Shown here one piece after another: positions 16,824-25,229 of a stretch of 39,043 nucleotides of DNA. Numbering within the stretch: position 1 is the first letter of the stretch; every line of letters starts with the position of its first letter. A program made the position numbers and the translations under genes. The stretch is taken from positions 1-39,043 of the forward strand of contig NZ_JAICBZ010000037.1 of the NCBI RefSeq assembly GCF_020179405.1, read 5' to 3'. The notes beneath the pieces are model-generated. The model was not told the DNA's origin, did no database searches, and saw nothing but the letters and a program-made list of their open reading frames with translations. Origin of the DNA: Xinfangfangia pollutisoli (GTDB lineage Bacteria; Pseudomonadota; Alphaproteobacteria; Rhodobacterales; Rhodobacteraceae).

Positions 16824-17969
16824 TCAGACCTTCAGGCTCAGCACCGTTGCCATCTGCAGGTCGCCAAAGCCGTTGAAGCGGCTGTTGGTGACCACCGAAT
16901 AGGACCCCATGCCGTGCCAGATGATGTAATCGCCCTCGGCGATATCCGAAGGCAGCGGCAATTCGCCCGGCAGCCGGTCGACCGAATCGCAGGTCGGGCC
17001 AAAGACGATGCGGTTCTCATGCTTGCCGTCGCGCGGCGTGCCATCGGGGGCCAGCACGGTGAAACGGTCGATCACCCCGATCAGCGGCAGCTCGGTAAGC
17101 GTGCCATAGACGCCGTCATTCAGGAAGACATGCGTCTCGTCCCGCACCGCCTTGACGCGGGCGGCCAGCGTGAAGGCATCGCCGCACATCGCCCGGCCCG
17201 GCTCGCAGACCAGCAGCGGGCGGTTGTCGCCGAAAGCCTCGGTCGCGACGCGGTCGATCAGGGCAAAGGTTTCTTCCAGCGCGGGAACCACGGCCTGCAG
17301 CCGGTGGTTCGGGAAGCCGCCGCCCACGTTCAGCCGCGCGATGGTCACGCCCGCCGCCGCGGTGATCTGCGCGGCTTCGCGGATATAGGCCTCCCAGGCG
17401 TGGGGATCGGTGCATTGCGTGCCGGGGTGGAAGGTCAGCGAGGGGATGAAGCCCGCCTGCGCCACCTCTTGCAGCAGTTCCACCGCCAGCTCGACCGTCG
17501 CGCCGAACTTGGCGCCGAAATTATAGGCCGCGCCCGCGACCGGCAGCTTGAAGCGCACCGAGATTTCGGTGCCCTCGGCCGGGACCAGCTCGATCAGCTT
17601 GACCAATTCGCTGCGCGAATCGACGCTGTAGCTTTTCACCCCCCGGGCCACCGCATGCTCGATTTCAAAGCGCGCGCGGACGGGGTTGTTGTAGTGGATC
17701 GCCGCGTCGGGGGCGAGCCGGCGGATCAGGTCGATCTCGAAGGGCGAGGCGCAGTCATAGCCGCGGATGCCGGCCGCGGCCAGGTTCTCGATCATTTCCT
17801 CGCCGGGATTGGACTTGACCGCATAGGTCACCATGCCCGGGAACCCGTCGATGAAGCGGCGCGCCGAGGCCTGAACCGCCGAAGGCGCAAAGAAAAGCAC
17901 CGGATTTTCAGGTGCTTGCGTGCGCAGGTATTCGGTCGGATTGGTCCAGATCGTTTTGGAGAGTCCCAT
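16824..17969 (-). CDS. Ornithine decarboxylase (fold-type III, eukaryote-like)
   Basis: 381 residues, PLP-dependent group IV decarboxylase with alanine-racemase-like barrel. It converts ornithine to putrescine. Lys52 in TYAVKSNP binds PLP; GGGFP (216-220) and EPGRAMCG (256-263) bind the cofactor phosphate; Cys327 in GPTCDSVD is the active-site cysteine of the partner subunit. The ATG at 17969 is preceded by AAGGA at 8 bases; an open extension of 49 codons upstream runs into the divergent promoter region and is rejected. The Lrp-type gene read in the opposite direction from 18191 is a likely regulator. The alphaproteobacterial enzyme is sometimes lysine/ornithine bifunctional, which the sequence alone cannot settle. 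Confidence 0.92.
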   Translation of the reverse strand: MGLSKTIWTNPTEYLRTQAPENPVLFFAPSAVQASARRFIDGFPGMVTYAVKSNPGEEMIENLAAAGIRGYDCASPFEIDLIRRLAPDAAIHYNNPVRARFEIEHAVARGVKSYSVDSRSELVKLIELVPAEGTEISVRFKLPVAGAAYNFGAKFGATVELAVELLQEVAQAGFIPSLTFHPGTQCTDPHAWEAYIREAAQITAAAGVTIARLNVGGGFPNHRLQAVVPALEETFALIDRVATEAFGDNRPLLVCEPGRAMCGDAFTLAARVKAVRDETHVFLNDGVYGTLTELPLIGVIDRFTVLAPDGTPRDGKHENRIVFGPTCDSVDRLPGELPLPSDIAEGDYIIWHGMGSYSVVTNSRFNGFGDLQMATVLSLKV

Positions 17970-18103
17970 CGGCGCAGTCCTTTCAGCCAACAAGACGCTT
18001 CGCCCTTCCCCTGACAACGGGCCGGGCACCAGCGTGGTTTCAAGTGAACCAGGCCAGGTGCGTATGAGCCGCCCTTTTCCTGCAGGTAGGATGCGCGATA
18101 TGT

Positions 18104-18132
18104 GTGACATCTTCACCGATTAAAACTATATA
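18104..18132 (+). promoter_or_regulatory. Sigma70-type promoter of the Lrp-type regulator
   Basis: GTGACA at 18104-18109 and TATATA at 18127-18132 are spaced by 17 bases in an AT-rich island that stands out in this GC-rich region. The start codon follows about 58 bases downstream of the -10. Confidence 0.6.
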
Positions 18133-18146
18133 TATGCCGCGAAATG

Positions 18147-18161
18147 TCGTCATAATGACGA
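18147..18161. promoter_or_regulatory. Palindrome, candidate Lrp-type operator
   Basis: TCGTCAT-A-ATGACGA, perfect 7-bp arms, lies just downstream of the predicted transcription start of the regulator gene and between it and the ornithine decarboxylase. Length and symmetry fit Lrp/AsnC binding sites, which would give autoregulation and possibly control of the decarboxylase. Confidence 0.5.
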
Positions 18162-18190
18162 AAACACCGATCAAACTGCAAGGCGCACCC

Positions 18191-18622
18191 ATGGATGAAC
18201 TGGATCGCAGCATTATCGGCCTGTTGGGGGCCGATGCCCGGATGTCGGTTGCAACGCTGGCACGGCGGCTGAAGGTCGCGCGCTCGACCATCCAGGCCCG
18301 GTTGGAGCGGCTTGAAACCAATGGCGTGATCGCCGGCTACACGCTGAAACTGGGCGAAGGCGCGCGCGAGGGGCGGCTGCGCGCCAGCGTTCTGCTGTCG
18401 ATCGAGCCCCGCGCGCAGGCGGCGATCCTGACCCGGCTGAAATCGGTGGCCGAGATCGAGCGCTGCTTCACCACCTCGGGCCGCTTCGACCTGCTGCTGC
18501 AGATCGCCTGCCCGAATACCCAGGTGCTGGATCAGGTGCTGGACCAGATCGGCGCGATGACCGGGGTGAAATCTTCGGAAAGCCTGATCCATCTGTCGAC
18601 CAAGATCGACCGGGCGGTGTAG
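18191..18622 (+). CDS. Lrp/AsnC family transcriptional regulator
   Basis: 143 residues. The N-terminal helix-turn-helix (about 1-55: MDELDRSIIGLLGADARMSVATLARRLKV, split here only by description) is followed by the RAM/ligand-binding domain (about 62-143) typical of feast/famine regulators, which bind amino acids and form octamers. The ATG at 18191 gives the standard MDELDR start with AAGG upstream; in-frame ATGs at 18155 and 18104 lie within promoter and operator sequence. Divergent to ornithine decarboxylase with a shared 221-base control region, so ornithine or a related amino acid is a plausible effector (inference). The stop codon lies within a 13-base tandem duplication. Confidence 0.9.
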   Translation: MDELDRSIIGLLGADARMSVATLARRLKVARSTIQARLERLETNGVIAGYTLKLGEGAREGRLRASVLLSIEPRAQAAILTRLKSVAEIERCFTTSGRFDLLLQIACPNTQVLDQVLDQIGAMTGVKSSESLIHLSTKIDRAV

Positions 18623-18637
18623 GCGGGCGGTGTAGGC
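18612..18637. repeat. 13-base tandem duplication at the Lrp-type gene stop
   Basis: GGGCGGTGTAGGC occurs twice head to tail (18612-18624, 18625-18637). The first copy contains the stop codon TAG, so the duplication does not change the protein. Confidence 0.9.
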
Positions 18638-18713
18638 GGATTTCCCCGGCCCGGCTTTTCCCGCGGCCCCGCAGGCCCCACCTTCAGACCTTCCGCACCA
18701 CAGGGAGGTTTCC

Positions 18714-19073
18714 ATGGCCTATGTCGACGGTTTTCTGATTCCCGTGCCCGATGCCCGCAAGGAAGACTATCGCGCGCATGAAGAGAAATGGTGGCCCTTC
18801 TTCCGCGATCGCGGCGCGACCGGGCTGGCGATCTGCTGGGGCGATGATGTGCCGCCCGGCGAGCGGACCGATTTCCGCCGCGCCGTGGCGCTGGAAGACG
18901 GCGAGACGGTGGTCTTCGCCTGGATGACCTGGCCCGACCGCGAGACGCGCGACAAGGCCTTTGCCGCGATGATGCAGGACGGCATGGAAATGCCCGAGAT
19001 GCCTTTCGACGGCAAGCGCATGGTCTTTGGCGGTTTTGTCCCGATCCTGGCCCTGGGCCAGGCCTTGGGCTGA
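18714..19073 (+). CDS. DUF1428 family protein
   Basis: 119 residues, cytoplasmic, alpha/beta dimeric ferredoxin-like fold expected (YbaA family). The sequence MAYVDGFLIPVP, the central FAWMTWPDRETRDKA and the closing GGFVPIL are characteristic of DUF1428. No biochemical role is known for the family. A GGGAGG ribosome site lies before the ATG. It is only 91 bases after the Lrp-type gene and could be co-transcribed; it converges with the TetR gene, with 8 bases between stops. Confidence 0.88.
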   Translation: MAYVDGFLIPVPDARKEDYRAHEEKWWPFFRDRGATGLAICWGDDVPPGERTDFRRAVALEDGETVVFAWMTWPDRETRDKAFAAMMQDGMEMPEMPFDGKRMVFGGFVPILALGQALG

Positions 19074-19081
19074 CCGCCCGT

Positions 19082-19654
19082 TCAGGGCAGCGCGCGGCGC
19101 AGGATCGCGACCAGCGCCGCGTCGCGTTCGTCAGGGGGCAGATCGGCGAATTGCGCCAGCCGGCCCGACATCATCAGATCGGCCAGCCCATGCGCCATGG
19201 CCCAGAAGGCGGCAATGTCGCCTTCGCGCCCGCCGGCCGCCGCCACGCCGCCGGCCAGATGCAGATAGGCCGCACTGCCCGCCTCGACCAGTGTGTCCGA
19301 GCTTTCGTCGATCCGGCGCGAGGTGAAGATCAGCCGGAACAGCGCCGGCCTTGCGCAGGCGAAATCGACATATCCCAGGCCCGAGGCCAGAAGCCGTTCC
19401 GACGGATGCGCCCCCGCCGCCTCTTCCCGCGCGGTCTGCGCGGCGACGAAGGCCTGAAACCCCTCGGCCGCAAGCGCGGTCAGCAGCCCGGTCGTATCGC
19501 CGAAATGATGCTTGGGCGCGGCATGGCTGACGCCGGCCCTTCGCGCCACCGAGCGCAGGGAAAACCCCTCGACCCCGGCCTCGGCCAGTTCCGCTTCGGC
19601 CGCACCCAGAAGTGCTGCGCGCAGATTGCCGTGATGGTAGGGCTTCTCCGTCAT
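19082..19654 (-). CDS. TetR family transcriptional regulator
   Basis: 190 residues. The N-terminal DNA-binding domain has the helix-turn-helix FSLRSVARRAGVSHAAPKHHF (split across about residues 31-51) preceded by the YHHGNLRAALL start common in this TetR subgroup (WHG/TetR_C_33 ligand domain). The ligand is unknown. The ATG at 19654 has a GGAGG 7 bases upstream; an in-frame ATG at 19723 falls in the presumed operator region. It is divergent from valS and convergent with the DUF1428 gene; neither is an obvious target. Confidence 0.85.
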   Translation of the reverse strand: MTEKPYHHGNLRAALLGAAEAELAEAGVEGFSLRSVARRAGVSHAAPKHHFGDTTGLLTALAAEGFQAFVAAQTAREEAAGAHPSERLLASGLGYVDFACARPALFRLIFTSRRIDESSDTLVEAGSAAYLHLAGGVAAAGGREGDIAAFWAMAHGLADLMMSGRLAQFADLPPDERDAALVAILRRALP

Positions 19655-19718
19655 CGCTGCGCCTCCGACCTGATGCAGGCAGTCCCTGCGATCAGCCTGC
19701 CCCAGCCATCTTTGCGCC

Positions 19719-19736
19719 GTCAACTTCTTTCTTGAC
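19719..19736. promoter_or_regulatory. Inverted repeat, candidate TetR-type operator
   Basis: GTCAA at 19719-19723 and TTGAC at 19732-19736 with an 8-base spacer, 65 bases upstream of the TetR gene start in the divergent gap to valS. Arms are short, so this is tentative. Confidence 0.3.
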
Positions 19737-19858
19737 AGCAGGGCGGCCCCCTGCCCGACCGCCCGGCGCCCGGCCCGATTCCGCGGCTTTTCCGCCCGCC
19801 CCCTTGGCCTTGCGCCGCGTATTCGCTATGCCCGATCCGACCGCAAAGGATGGTGCCC

Positions 19859-22800
19859 ATGCCGATGGAAAAGACCTTCAACGCCGCCGAGGCCGAGGCC
19901 CGGATCTCGAAGCTCTGGCTTGACCGCAAGGTGGGCGCCGCGGGCGCCAATGCAAAGCCCGGCGCGCCCAGTTTCTCCATCGTCATCCCGCCGCCCAACG
20001 TGACCGGCAGCCTGCATATGGGCCATGCCTTCAACAACACGCTGCAGGATATCCTGACGCGCTGGCACCGGATGCAGGGCCATGACACGCTGTGGCAGCC
20101 CGGCACCGACCATGCCGGCATCGCGACGCAGATGGTGGTCGAGCGCGAGCTGGCCAAGACCAACCGCCGCCGCACCGATTTCAGCCGCGCCAAATTCACC
20201 GCGCTGGTCTGGGAGCAGAAGCAGAAATCCCGCGGCACGATCATCGGCCAGCTGCAGCGGCTGGGCGCCACCTGCGACTGGGACCGCGAGGCCTTTACCA
20301 TGTCGGGCGCCCCCGGCGCGCCTGCGGGCGAAGAGGGCAATTTCCACGATGCGGTGATCAAGGTCTTCGTGGACATGTATCACAAGGGCCTGATCTATCG
20401 CGGCAAGCGGCTGGTGAACTGGGACCCGCATTTCGAGACCGCGATCTCGGATCTGGAAGTCGAACAGACCGAAGTCGCGGGCCATATGTGGCATTTCAAA
20501 TACCCGCTCGCCGGTGGGCAGACCTATGAGTATATCGAGAAGGACGAAGCCGGGAACGTCACCTTCCGCGAGACCCGCGATTACATCTCGATCGCCACGA
20601 CCCGGCCGGAAACCATGCTGGGCGACGGCGCGGTGGCGGTGCATCCGTCGGATGAACGTTACGCGCCAATCGTCGGAAAACTTTGCGAAATTCCGGTTGG
20701 GCCCAGCGAACACCGCCGGCTGATCCCGATCATCACCGACGACTATCCCGATCCGAATTTCGGCTCGGGCGCGGTGAAGATCACCGGCGCGCATGATTTC
20801 AACGATTATGGCGTGGCGCAGCGCAACGGCATTCCGCTGTACCGGCTGATGGATCAGAAGGCGCGGATGCGCGATGATGGGCTGCCCTACGCGGAAAGCG
20901 CCGCGATTGCCGGGGCCGTGGCCCGGGGCGAGCGCAGCCTGACCGAGGCCGAGGCCGATCAGATCAACCTTGTGCCGCCGGAACTGCGTGGGCTTGACCG
21001 CTACGAGGCGCGCAAGGCCGTGGTCGCGGCGATCAATGCCGAACATCTGGCCGTCACCAAGCTGGTGAAGTCGATCGACAAGGAAACCGGCTCCGAGCAT
21101 CTGGAACTGGTGCCCTACGTTGAAGACAAGAAGATCATGCAGCCCTTCGGCGACCGCTCGAAAGTGGTGATCGAGCCGATGCTGACCGATCAATGGTTTG
21201 TTGACACTGACAAGATCGTTCAGCCCGCGCTTGACGCTGTCAAGACCGGCGCGACCCAGATCCTGCCCGAGCGCGATACCAAGACCTATTTCCACTGGCT
21301 CGACAATATCGAGCCCTGGTGCATCTCGCGCCAGCTGTGGTGGGGCCATCAGATCCCGGTCTGGTACGGCTTCGACCTGTCCGCCCCCGGCTTCCGCGAT
21401 GACGAGGGCGACGAGGCGCTGGATCCGGTGAAAATGCTGCGCGTTCTGGGCGATGGCGGCCCGGCCGACCGGCCCACGCTGAACCGCTGCGCCGCCGGCT
21501 TCGACGGCGTGGCGCCGCTGTTCCGTGATGACCTGGCCCCCTTGCCGCATCCCTTGAACCATGCCCGCGTGGTCGAGGTCGCCGACCGCGCGCAGGCGGT
21601 GGAAACCCTGGCCGCGGCGCTGGCGCAGTATGAGATCAGCCAGGACGCAACCCAGCTGGTCTATCCGGTCTGGCGCGACCCCGACGTGCTGGACACCTGG
21701 TTCTCGTCGGGCCTTTGGCCGATCGGCACGCTGGGCTGGCCCGAGAACACCCCGGAATTGCAGCGCTATTTCCCGACCAGCGTGCTTGTCACCGGCTTCG
21801 ACATCCTGTTCTTCTGGGTGGCGCGCATGATGATGATGCAGCTGGCCGTGGTCGGCAAAGTGCCTTTCGAGACCGTCTATGTTCATGCCCTCGTCCGCGA
21901 CGAGAAGGGCAAGAAGATGTCGAAATCGCTGGGTAATGTGCTGGATCCGCTGGATCTGATCGACGAATACGGCGCCGATGCGGTGCGTTTCACCCTGGCC
22001 GCCATGGCCGCGATGGGGCGCGATCTGAAACTGTCGAAAGACCGGATCGCCGGCTATCGCAATTTCGGCACCAAGCTGTGGAATGCCTGCCGCTTTGCCG
22101 AGATGAACGGCGTCTGGGAGGGCCATGCCACGCAATCTGCCCCGCCGCCGGCCAAGGCCACGGCGAACCGCTGGATCATCGGCGAAACCGCGCGCGCACT
22201 GGCCGAAGTGAACGCGGCGCTGGGCGAATTCCGCTTCGATCAGGCGGCGGATGCGCTGTACAAATTCGTCTGGGGCAAGGTCTGCGACTGGTATGTCGAA
22301 TTCGCCAAGCCCCTGTTCGACGGCGAAGACGCGGCCGAGACGCGGGCCACCATGGCCTGGGTGCTGGACCGCTCGATGATCCTGCTGCATCCCTTCATGC
22401 CTTTCGTCACCGAAGAGCTTTGGGCCACCACCGGCTCGCGCGAGAAGCTGCTGGTCCATACCGATTGGCCCGAGCTGCCGGAAAGCCTGATCGACGCCGA
22501 GGCCGCGGCGGAAATGGGCTTTGTGACCGCGCTGATCGACGAGATCCGCTCGGCCCGGGCGCAGGTGCATGTGCCGGTCGGGCTGAAGATCGACCTTGTC
22601 GCCACCGACCTGCCCGAGGCCGCCCGCGCGGCCTTCACCCGCAACGAGGCGCTGATCCGCCGTCTGGCGCGGATCGACACGTTCAGCGAGGGCGCGGCGC
22701 CGAAGGGGTCGATCGCGGTGACCGCGGGCGGGGCGGGTTTCGCCATTCCGCTGCAGGGGCTGATCGACATTGCCGAGGAAAAGGGCCGGCTGCAAAAGGC

Positions 22801-22975
22801 GCTGGACAAGCTGGGCAAGGAAATCGCCGGGCTGAACGGCCGCCTGTCGAACCCGAATTTCGCCAAATCCGCCCCGGAAGAAGTGGTGGACGAGGCGAAG
22901 GCCAATCTGGAAGCCCGCCAGGACGAGGCCGCGAAGATCGAGGCCGCGTTGCAGCGCCTGGCCGAGCTGGCCTGA
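19859..22975 (+). CDS. valS: Valyl-tRNA synthetase
   Basis: 1038 residues, class I synthetase, longer than the E. coli enzyme (951). HMGH at 53-56 ([13 protein letters not shown]) and KMSKS at 686-690 are the two class signatures; the editing domain (about 240-450) and [18 protein letters not shown] are present. The C-terminus (about 970-1038) is the tRNA-binding coiled coil, rich in Glu, Lys and Ala. Extra length comes partly from an insertion of roughly 65 residues between WYGFD and [11 protein letters not shown] (about 21,385-21,660). Three in-frame ATGs lie close together; AGGA 8 bases before 19859 favours that one. It is followed by a strong terminator. Confidence 0.96.
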   Translation: MPMEKTFNAAEAEARISKLWLDRKVGAAGANAKPGAPSFSIVIPPPNVTGSLHMGHAFNNTLQDILTRWHRMQGHDTLWQPGTDHAGIATQMVVERELAKTNRRRTDFSRAKFTALVWEQKQKSRGTIIGQLQRLGATCDWDREAFTMSGAPGAPAGEEGNFHDAVIKVFVDMYHKGLIYRGKRLVNWDPHFETAISDLEVEQTEVAGHMWHFKYPLAGGQTYEYIEKDEAGNVTFRETRDYISIATTRPETMLGDGAVAVHPSDERYAPIVGKLCEIPVGPSEHRRLIPIITDDYPDPNFGSGAVKITGAHDFNDYGVAQRNGIPLYRLMDQKARMRDDGLPYAESAAIAGAVARGERSLTEAEADQINLVPPELRGLDRYEARKAVVAAINAEHLAVTKLVKSIDKETGSEHLELVPYVEDKKIMQPFGDRSKVVIEPMLTDQWFVDTDKIVQPALDAVKTGATQILPERDTKTYFHWLDNIEPWCISRQLWWGHQIPVWYGFDLSAPGFRDDEGDEALDPVKMLRVLGDGGPADRPTLNRCAAGFDGVAPLFRDDLAPLPHPLNHARVVEVADRAQAVETLAAALAQYEISQDATQLVYPVWRDPDVLDTWFSSGLWPIGTLGWPENTPELQRYFPTSVLVTGFDILFFWVARMMMMQLAVVGKVPFETVYVHALVRDEKGKKMSKSLGNVLDPLDLIDEYGADAVRFTLAAMAAMGRDLKLSKDRIAGYRNFGTKLWNACRFAEMNGVWEGHATQSAPPPAKATANRWIIGETARALAEVNAALGEFRFDQAADALYKFVWGKVCDWYVEFAKPLFDGEDAAETRATMAWVLDRSMILLHPFMPFVTEELWATTGSREKLLVHTDWPELPESLIDAEAAAEMGFVTALIDEIRSARAQVHVPVGLKIDLVATDLPEAARAAFTRNEALIRRLARIDTFSEGAAPKGSIAVTAGGAGFAIPLQGLIDIAEEKGRLQKALDKLGKEIAGLNGRLSNPNFAKSAPEEVVDEAKANLEARQDEAAKIEAALQRLAELA

Positions 22976-22999
22976 TCGGCTGCCAGCTGTGCAGACCGG

Positions 23000-23025
23000 A
23001 AAAGGGGGCCATGGGCCCCCTTTTT
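23000..23025 (+). terminator. Intrinsic terminator of valS
   Basis: An 11-bp stem AAAAGGGGGCC / GGCCCCCTTTT with an ATG loop, ending in five Ts, 24 bases after the valS stop. The A run before the stem also makes it a possible reverse-strand terminator. Confidence 0.9.
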
Positions 23026-23091
23026 GCCCTTCTTCGGCCCTTGCCTGTGGCGGGATGCAGGCGCAATCTGGCCCGGCAAAGGAGGCATTCC

Positions 23092-23421
23092 ATGACCTGG
23101 CTTTCGCGTCTTGCCGAACGCCGCATCCAGGCCGCGCGCCTGAGGGGTGATTTGCAACATCTTGAAGGCGAAGGGAAACCCCTGCCTGACCGCCCGGGCG
23201 ACGCCTTCATCAGCGCCGGCGATGCGGTGGGGTTCCGCATCATGGCCGAGGCCGGCGTCCTGCCCGAGGAAATCACCCTGAAAAAGCAGGTCGCGGCCCA
23301 GCGCGCCCATCTGGCGACGCTGTCTGACGAGGGCGCGCGCAAAGCCGCGCTGGCCGAATTGGCGCAGCTGGAAATGCGCCAGGCGATTGCCGAGGAAAGC
23401 CGGCGCAAGTTCCTGCGCTAA
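23092..23421 (+). CDS. DUF1992 (DnaJC28-like) domain protein
   Basis: 109 residues, cytoplasmic, mostly helical and charged. The pattern LAERRIQAARLRGDLQHLEGEGKPL, seen from residue 7, is the hallmark of DUF1992, the domain also found in the DnaJ homolog DNAJC28; the second half is a helical region with Glu, Arg and Ala. There is no J domain. Function unknown. A near-perfect AAAGGAGG ribosome site precedes the ATG. It begins 67 bases after the valS terminator, so it probably has its own promoter. Confidence 0.82.
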   Translation: MTWLSRLAERRIQAARLRGDLQHLEGEGKPLPDRPGDAFISAGDAVGFRIMAEAGVLPEEITLKKQVAAQRAHLATLSDEGARKAALAELAQLEMRQAIAEESRRKFLR

Positions 23422-23466
23422 GCCGCCCCCTTGCGCCCCGCGCGCCGCCCGGCATAACTGCCGCGC

Positions 23467-24570
23467 ATGAGCCGCTTTCTGACCCCGCATGCCGCCCTTC
23501 TGCCCTCGACCGTGCCCTTCACCGGGCCCGAAACGCTGGAGCGCCGACAGGGCCGGCCGTTCCGCGCCCGGCTGGGGGCGAATGAATCGGTCTTCGGCCC
23601 CTCGCCCCGCGCGGTGGCGGCGATGGCGGCGGCGGCCGGCGAAAGCTGGATGTATGGCGACCCGGAAAACCACGACCTGAAACAGGCGCTGGCCGCGCAT
23701 CACGGCTGCAGCCCCGAGCATATCGCCATCGGCGCGGGGATCGACGGGCTTCTGGGGCTGTTGTGCCGGCTGACGCTGGATCCGGGCACGCCGGTCGTCA
23801 CCTCGCTGGGCGCCTATCCGACCTTCGCCTTCCATGTCGCGGCCTGCGCGGGCGCGTTGACTCGGGTGCCCTATCGCGGCGATCACGAAGACCCGCAGGC
23901 GCTGCTGGACGCCGCCCGCACCACGGGGGCGCGGCTTCTGTACCTGGCCAATCCCGACAATCCGATGGGCAGCCATCACCCCGGCCCGGTGATCGAGGAT
24001 CTGGCGGCGAACCTGCCGCCCGAGACGCTGCTGGTTCTGGACGAGGCCTATGCCGATCTGGCGCCTGCCGAGGCGATCCCGCAGATCGCGCCCGATCATC
24101 CGCAGGTGATCCGGCTGCGCACCTTCTCGAAAGGCCATGGGCTGGCCGGGGCGCGGGTCGGCTATGCGCTGACCAACCCCGATCTGGCCCGCGCCTTTGA
24201 CAAGATCCGCGATCATTTCGGCATGGCCCGGGCCAGCCAGATCGGCGCGCTGGCGGCGCTGCGCGATCAGGACTGGCTGGCCGGCATCCGCGCGAAAGTG
24301 GCGCAGTCGCGCGACCGGCTGGCGGCGATTGCGCGCGACAACGGGTTGCAGCCGCTGGCGTCGGCCACGAATTTCGTCACCATGGATTGCGGCCGCGACG
24401 GCGATTTCGCCCGGCTTGTGCTGGCCGGGTGCCAGGCGCGCGGGCTGTTCATCCGCATGCCGGGCGTGGCGCCGCTGGATCGCTGCCTGCGGATCTCGAC
24501 CGGGCCCGAAGCCGCGATGGCGGTGGTGGCAGAGGTGCTGCCCCAGGCGCTGCGCGCCGCGGGCGGCTGA
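23467..24570 (+). CDS. PLP-dependent class I/II aminotransferase (HisC-like)
   Basis: 367 residues, fold-type I aminotransferase. LGANESVFGPSP near residue 37 matches the substrate-binding start of histidinol-phosphate aminotransferases; NPDNPMGSH, LDEAYADL and TFSKGHGLAGARVGY supply the Asn, Asp/Tyr, PLP-binding Lys and phosphate-binding Arg. No other histidine genes are nearby, and such HisC-like proteins act on various substrates (histidinol phosphate, aromatic amino acids, others), so the substrate is left open. It starts 45 bases after the DUF1992 gene, possibly co-transcribed. Its TGA directly abuts the stop of the converging DUF4177 gene. Confidence 0.85.
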   Translation: MSRFLTPHAALLPSTVPFTGPETLERRQGRPFRARLGANESVFGPSPRAVAAMAAAAGESWMYGDPENHDLKQALAAHHGCSPEHIAIGAGIDGLLGLLCRLTLDPGTPVVTSLGAYPTFAFHVAACAGALTRVPYRGDHEDPQALLDAARTTGARLLYLANPDNPMGSHHPGPVIEDLAANLPPETLLVLDEAYADLAPAEAIPQIAPDHPQVIRLRTFSKGHGLAGARVGYALTNPDLARAFDKIRDHFGMARASQIGALAALRDQDWLAGIRAKVAQSRDRLAAIARDNGLQPLASATNFVTMDCGRDGDFARLVLAGCQARGLFIRMPGVAPLDRCLRISTGPEAAMAVVAEVLPQALRAAGG

Positions 24571-24984
24571 TCACTCGGCGGCGAGTTCAGGCTTTGCCGG
24601 GCCAATGGGTTTGGACGGGCCGGAGGGCGGCTCGGCCGCGCCCAAACGCAGGGCGGGCAAGGGTTGCGGCGCGGGCTCGGCCGCATCGGCGACCAGAACC
24701 GGCAGCGCGGGCTTCGGCTCGGCCTCGGCCTGCGGCGCGGCGGCAGCGGCCGGCAACGCCCGGCGGAACACCAGCATGTTCTGGAACGAGGTTTTGGTGC
24801 CGGTCAGCCCCGACCGTTCATCGCAGGGCAGCACATCGGCGCGGACATAATCCCAGCCCTCGGCCCCCAGCCGGTTCATCAGATTGGTCAGCGCCAGGGC
24901 AAACCGCTCTTCCGTGGTCTTGGCGCCGCGCGATTTCTCGCCCCGGCGCGGAGCCGGGATCACCTTGAATTCGAACCGCTGCAT
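24571..24984 (-). CDS. DUF4177 family protein
   Basis: 137 residues. The N-terminal half (1-78) has the pattern FEFKVIPAP, ERFALALTNLMNRLGAEGWDYV and FQNMLVFRR, typical of DUF4177 proteins, in which a small alpha/beta domain follows a beta strand; function unknown. The C-terminal half (80-137) is an Ala/Pro/Glu-rich, probably disordered tail. The ATG at 24984 is preceded by GGAGG; an in-frame ATG at 25059 would add 25 residues and is not favoured. It is divergent from the deacetylase-like gene across a 245-base gap with no clear motif. Confidence 0.75.
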   Translation of the reverse strand: MQRFEFKVIPAPRRGEKSRGAKTTEERFALALTNLMNRLGAEGWDYVRADVLPCDERSGLTGTKTSFQNMLVFRRALPAAAAAPQAEAEPKPALPVLVADAAEPAPQPLPALRLGAAEPPSGPSKPIGPAKPELAAE

Positions 24985-25229
24985 CCTGGACCTCCGCCGC
25001 TGCGCCGCCGACTTTACCGGGATTCGCCCAGCAAGGGCAAATAGACAAAGGATTTTCACGAAGGCCAGAGCGCTGCGATCACATCAACCTGATCTTGCGG
25101 GCCAAGCCAGGGCCGCCCGCTACCTGTGGGGGCAGGCGCCGCCCTCTTCCCCCCGGGCCCGGTTTCGGCGCAGCATGGACCGGCGGAAAACCGCAAACGC
25201 AGCCACTACCCCAGGACGGAGCGCCAAAG

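Noticed and set aside
14898-18014. Very long plus-strand open frame opposite the molybdenum subunit and ornithine decarboxylase genes
   Set aside because: It is an antisense shadow of two clearly recognised genes; its His/Gln/Arg/Gly-rich translation is typical of the reverse frame in GC-rich coding DNA.
19732-19737. TTGACA as a valS promoter -35
   Set aside because: No acceptable -10 hexamer follows at 16-18 bases; the hexamer is better explained as half of the inverted repeat near the TetR gene.
19826-22795. Long minus-strand open frame opposite valS
   Set aside because: Antisense shadow of valS.
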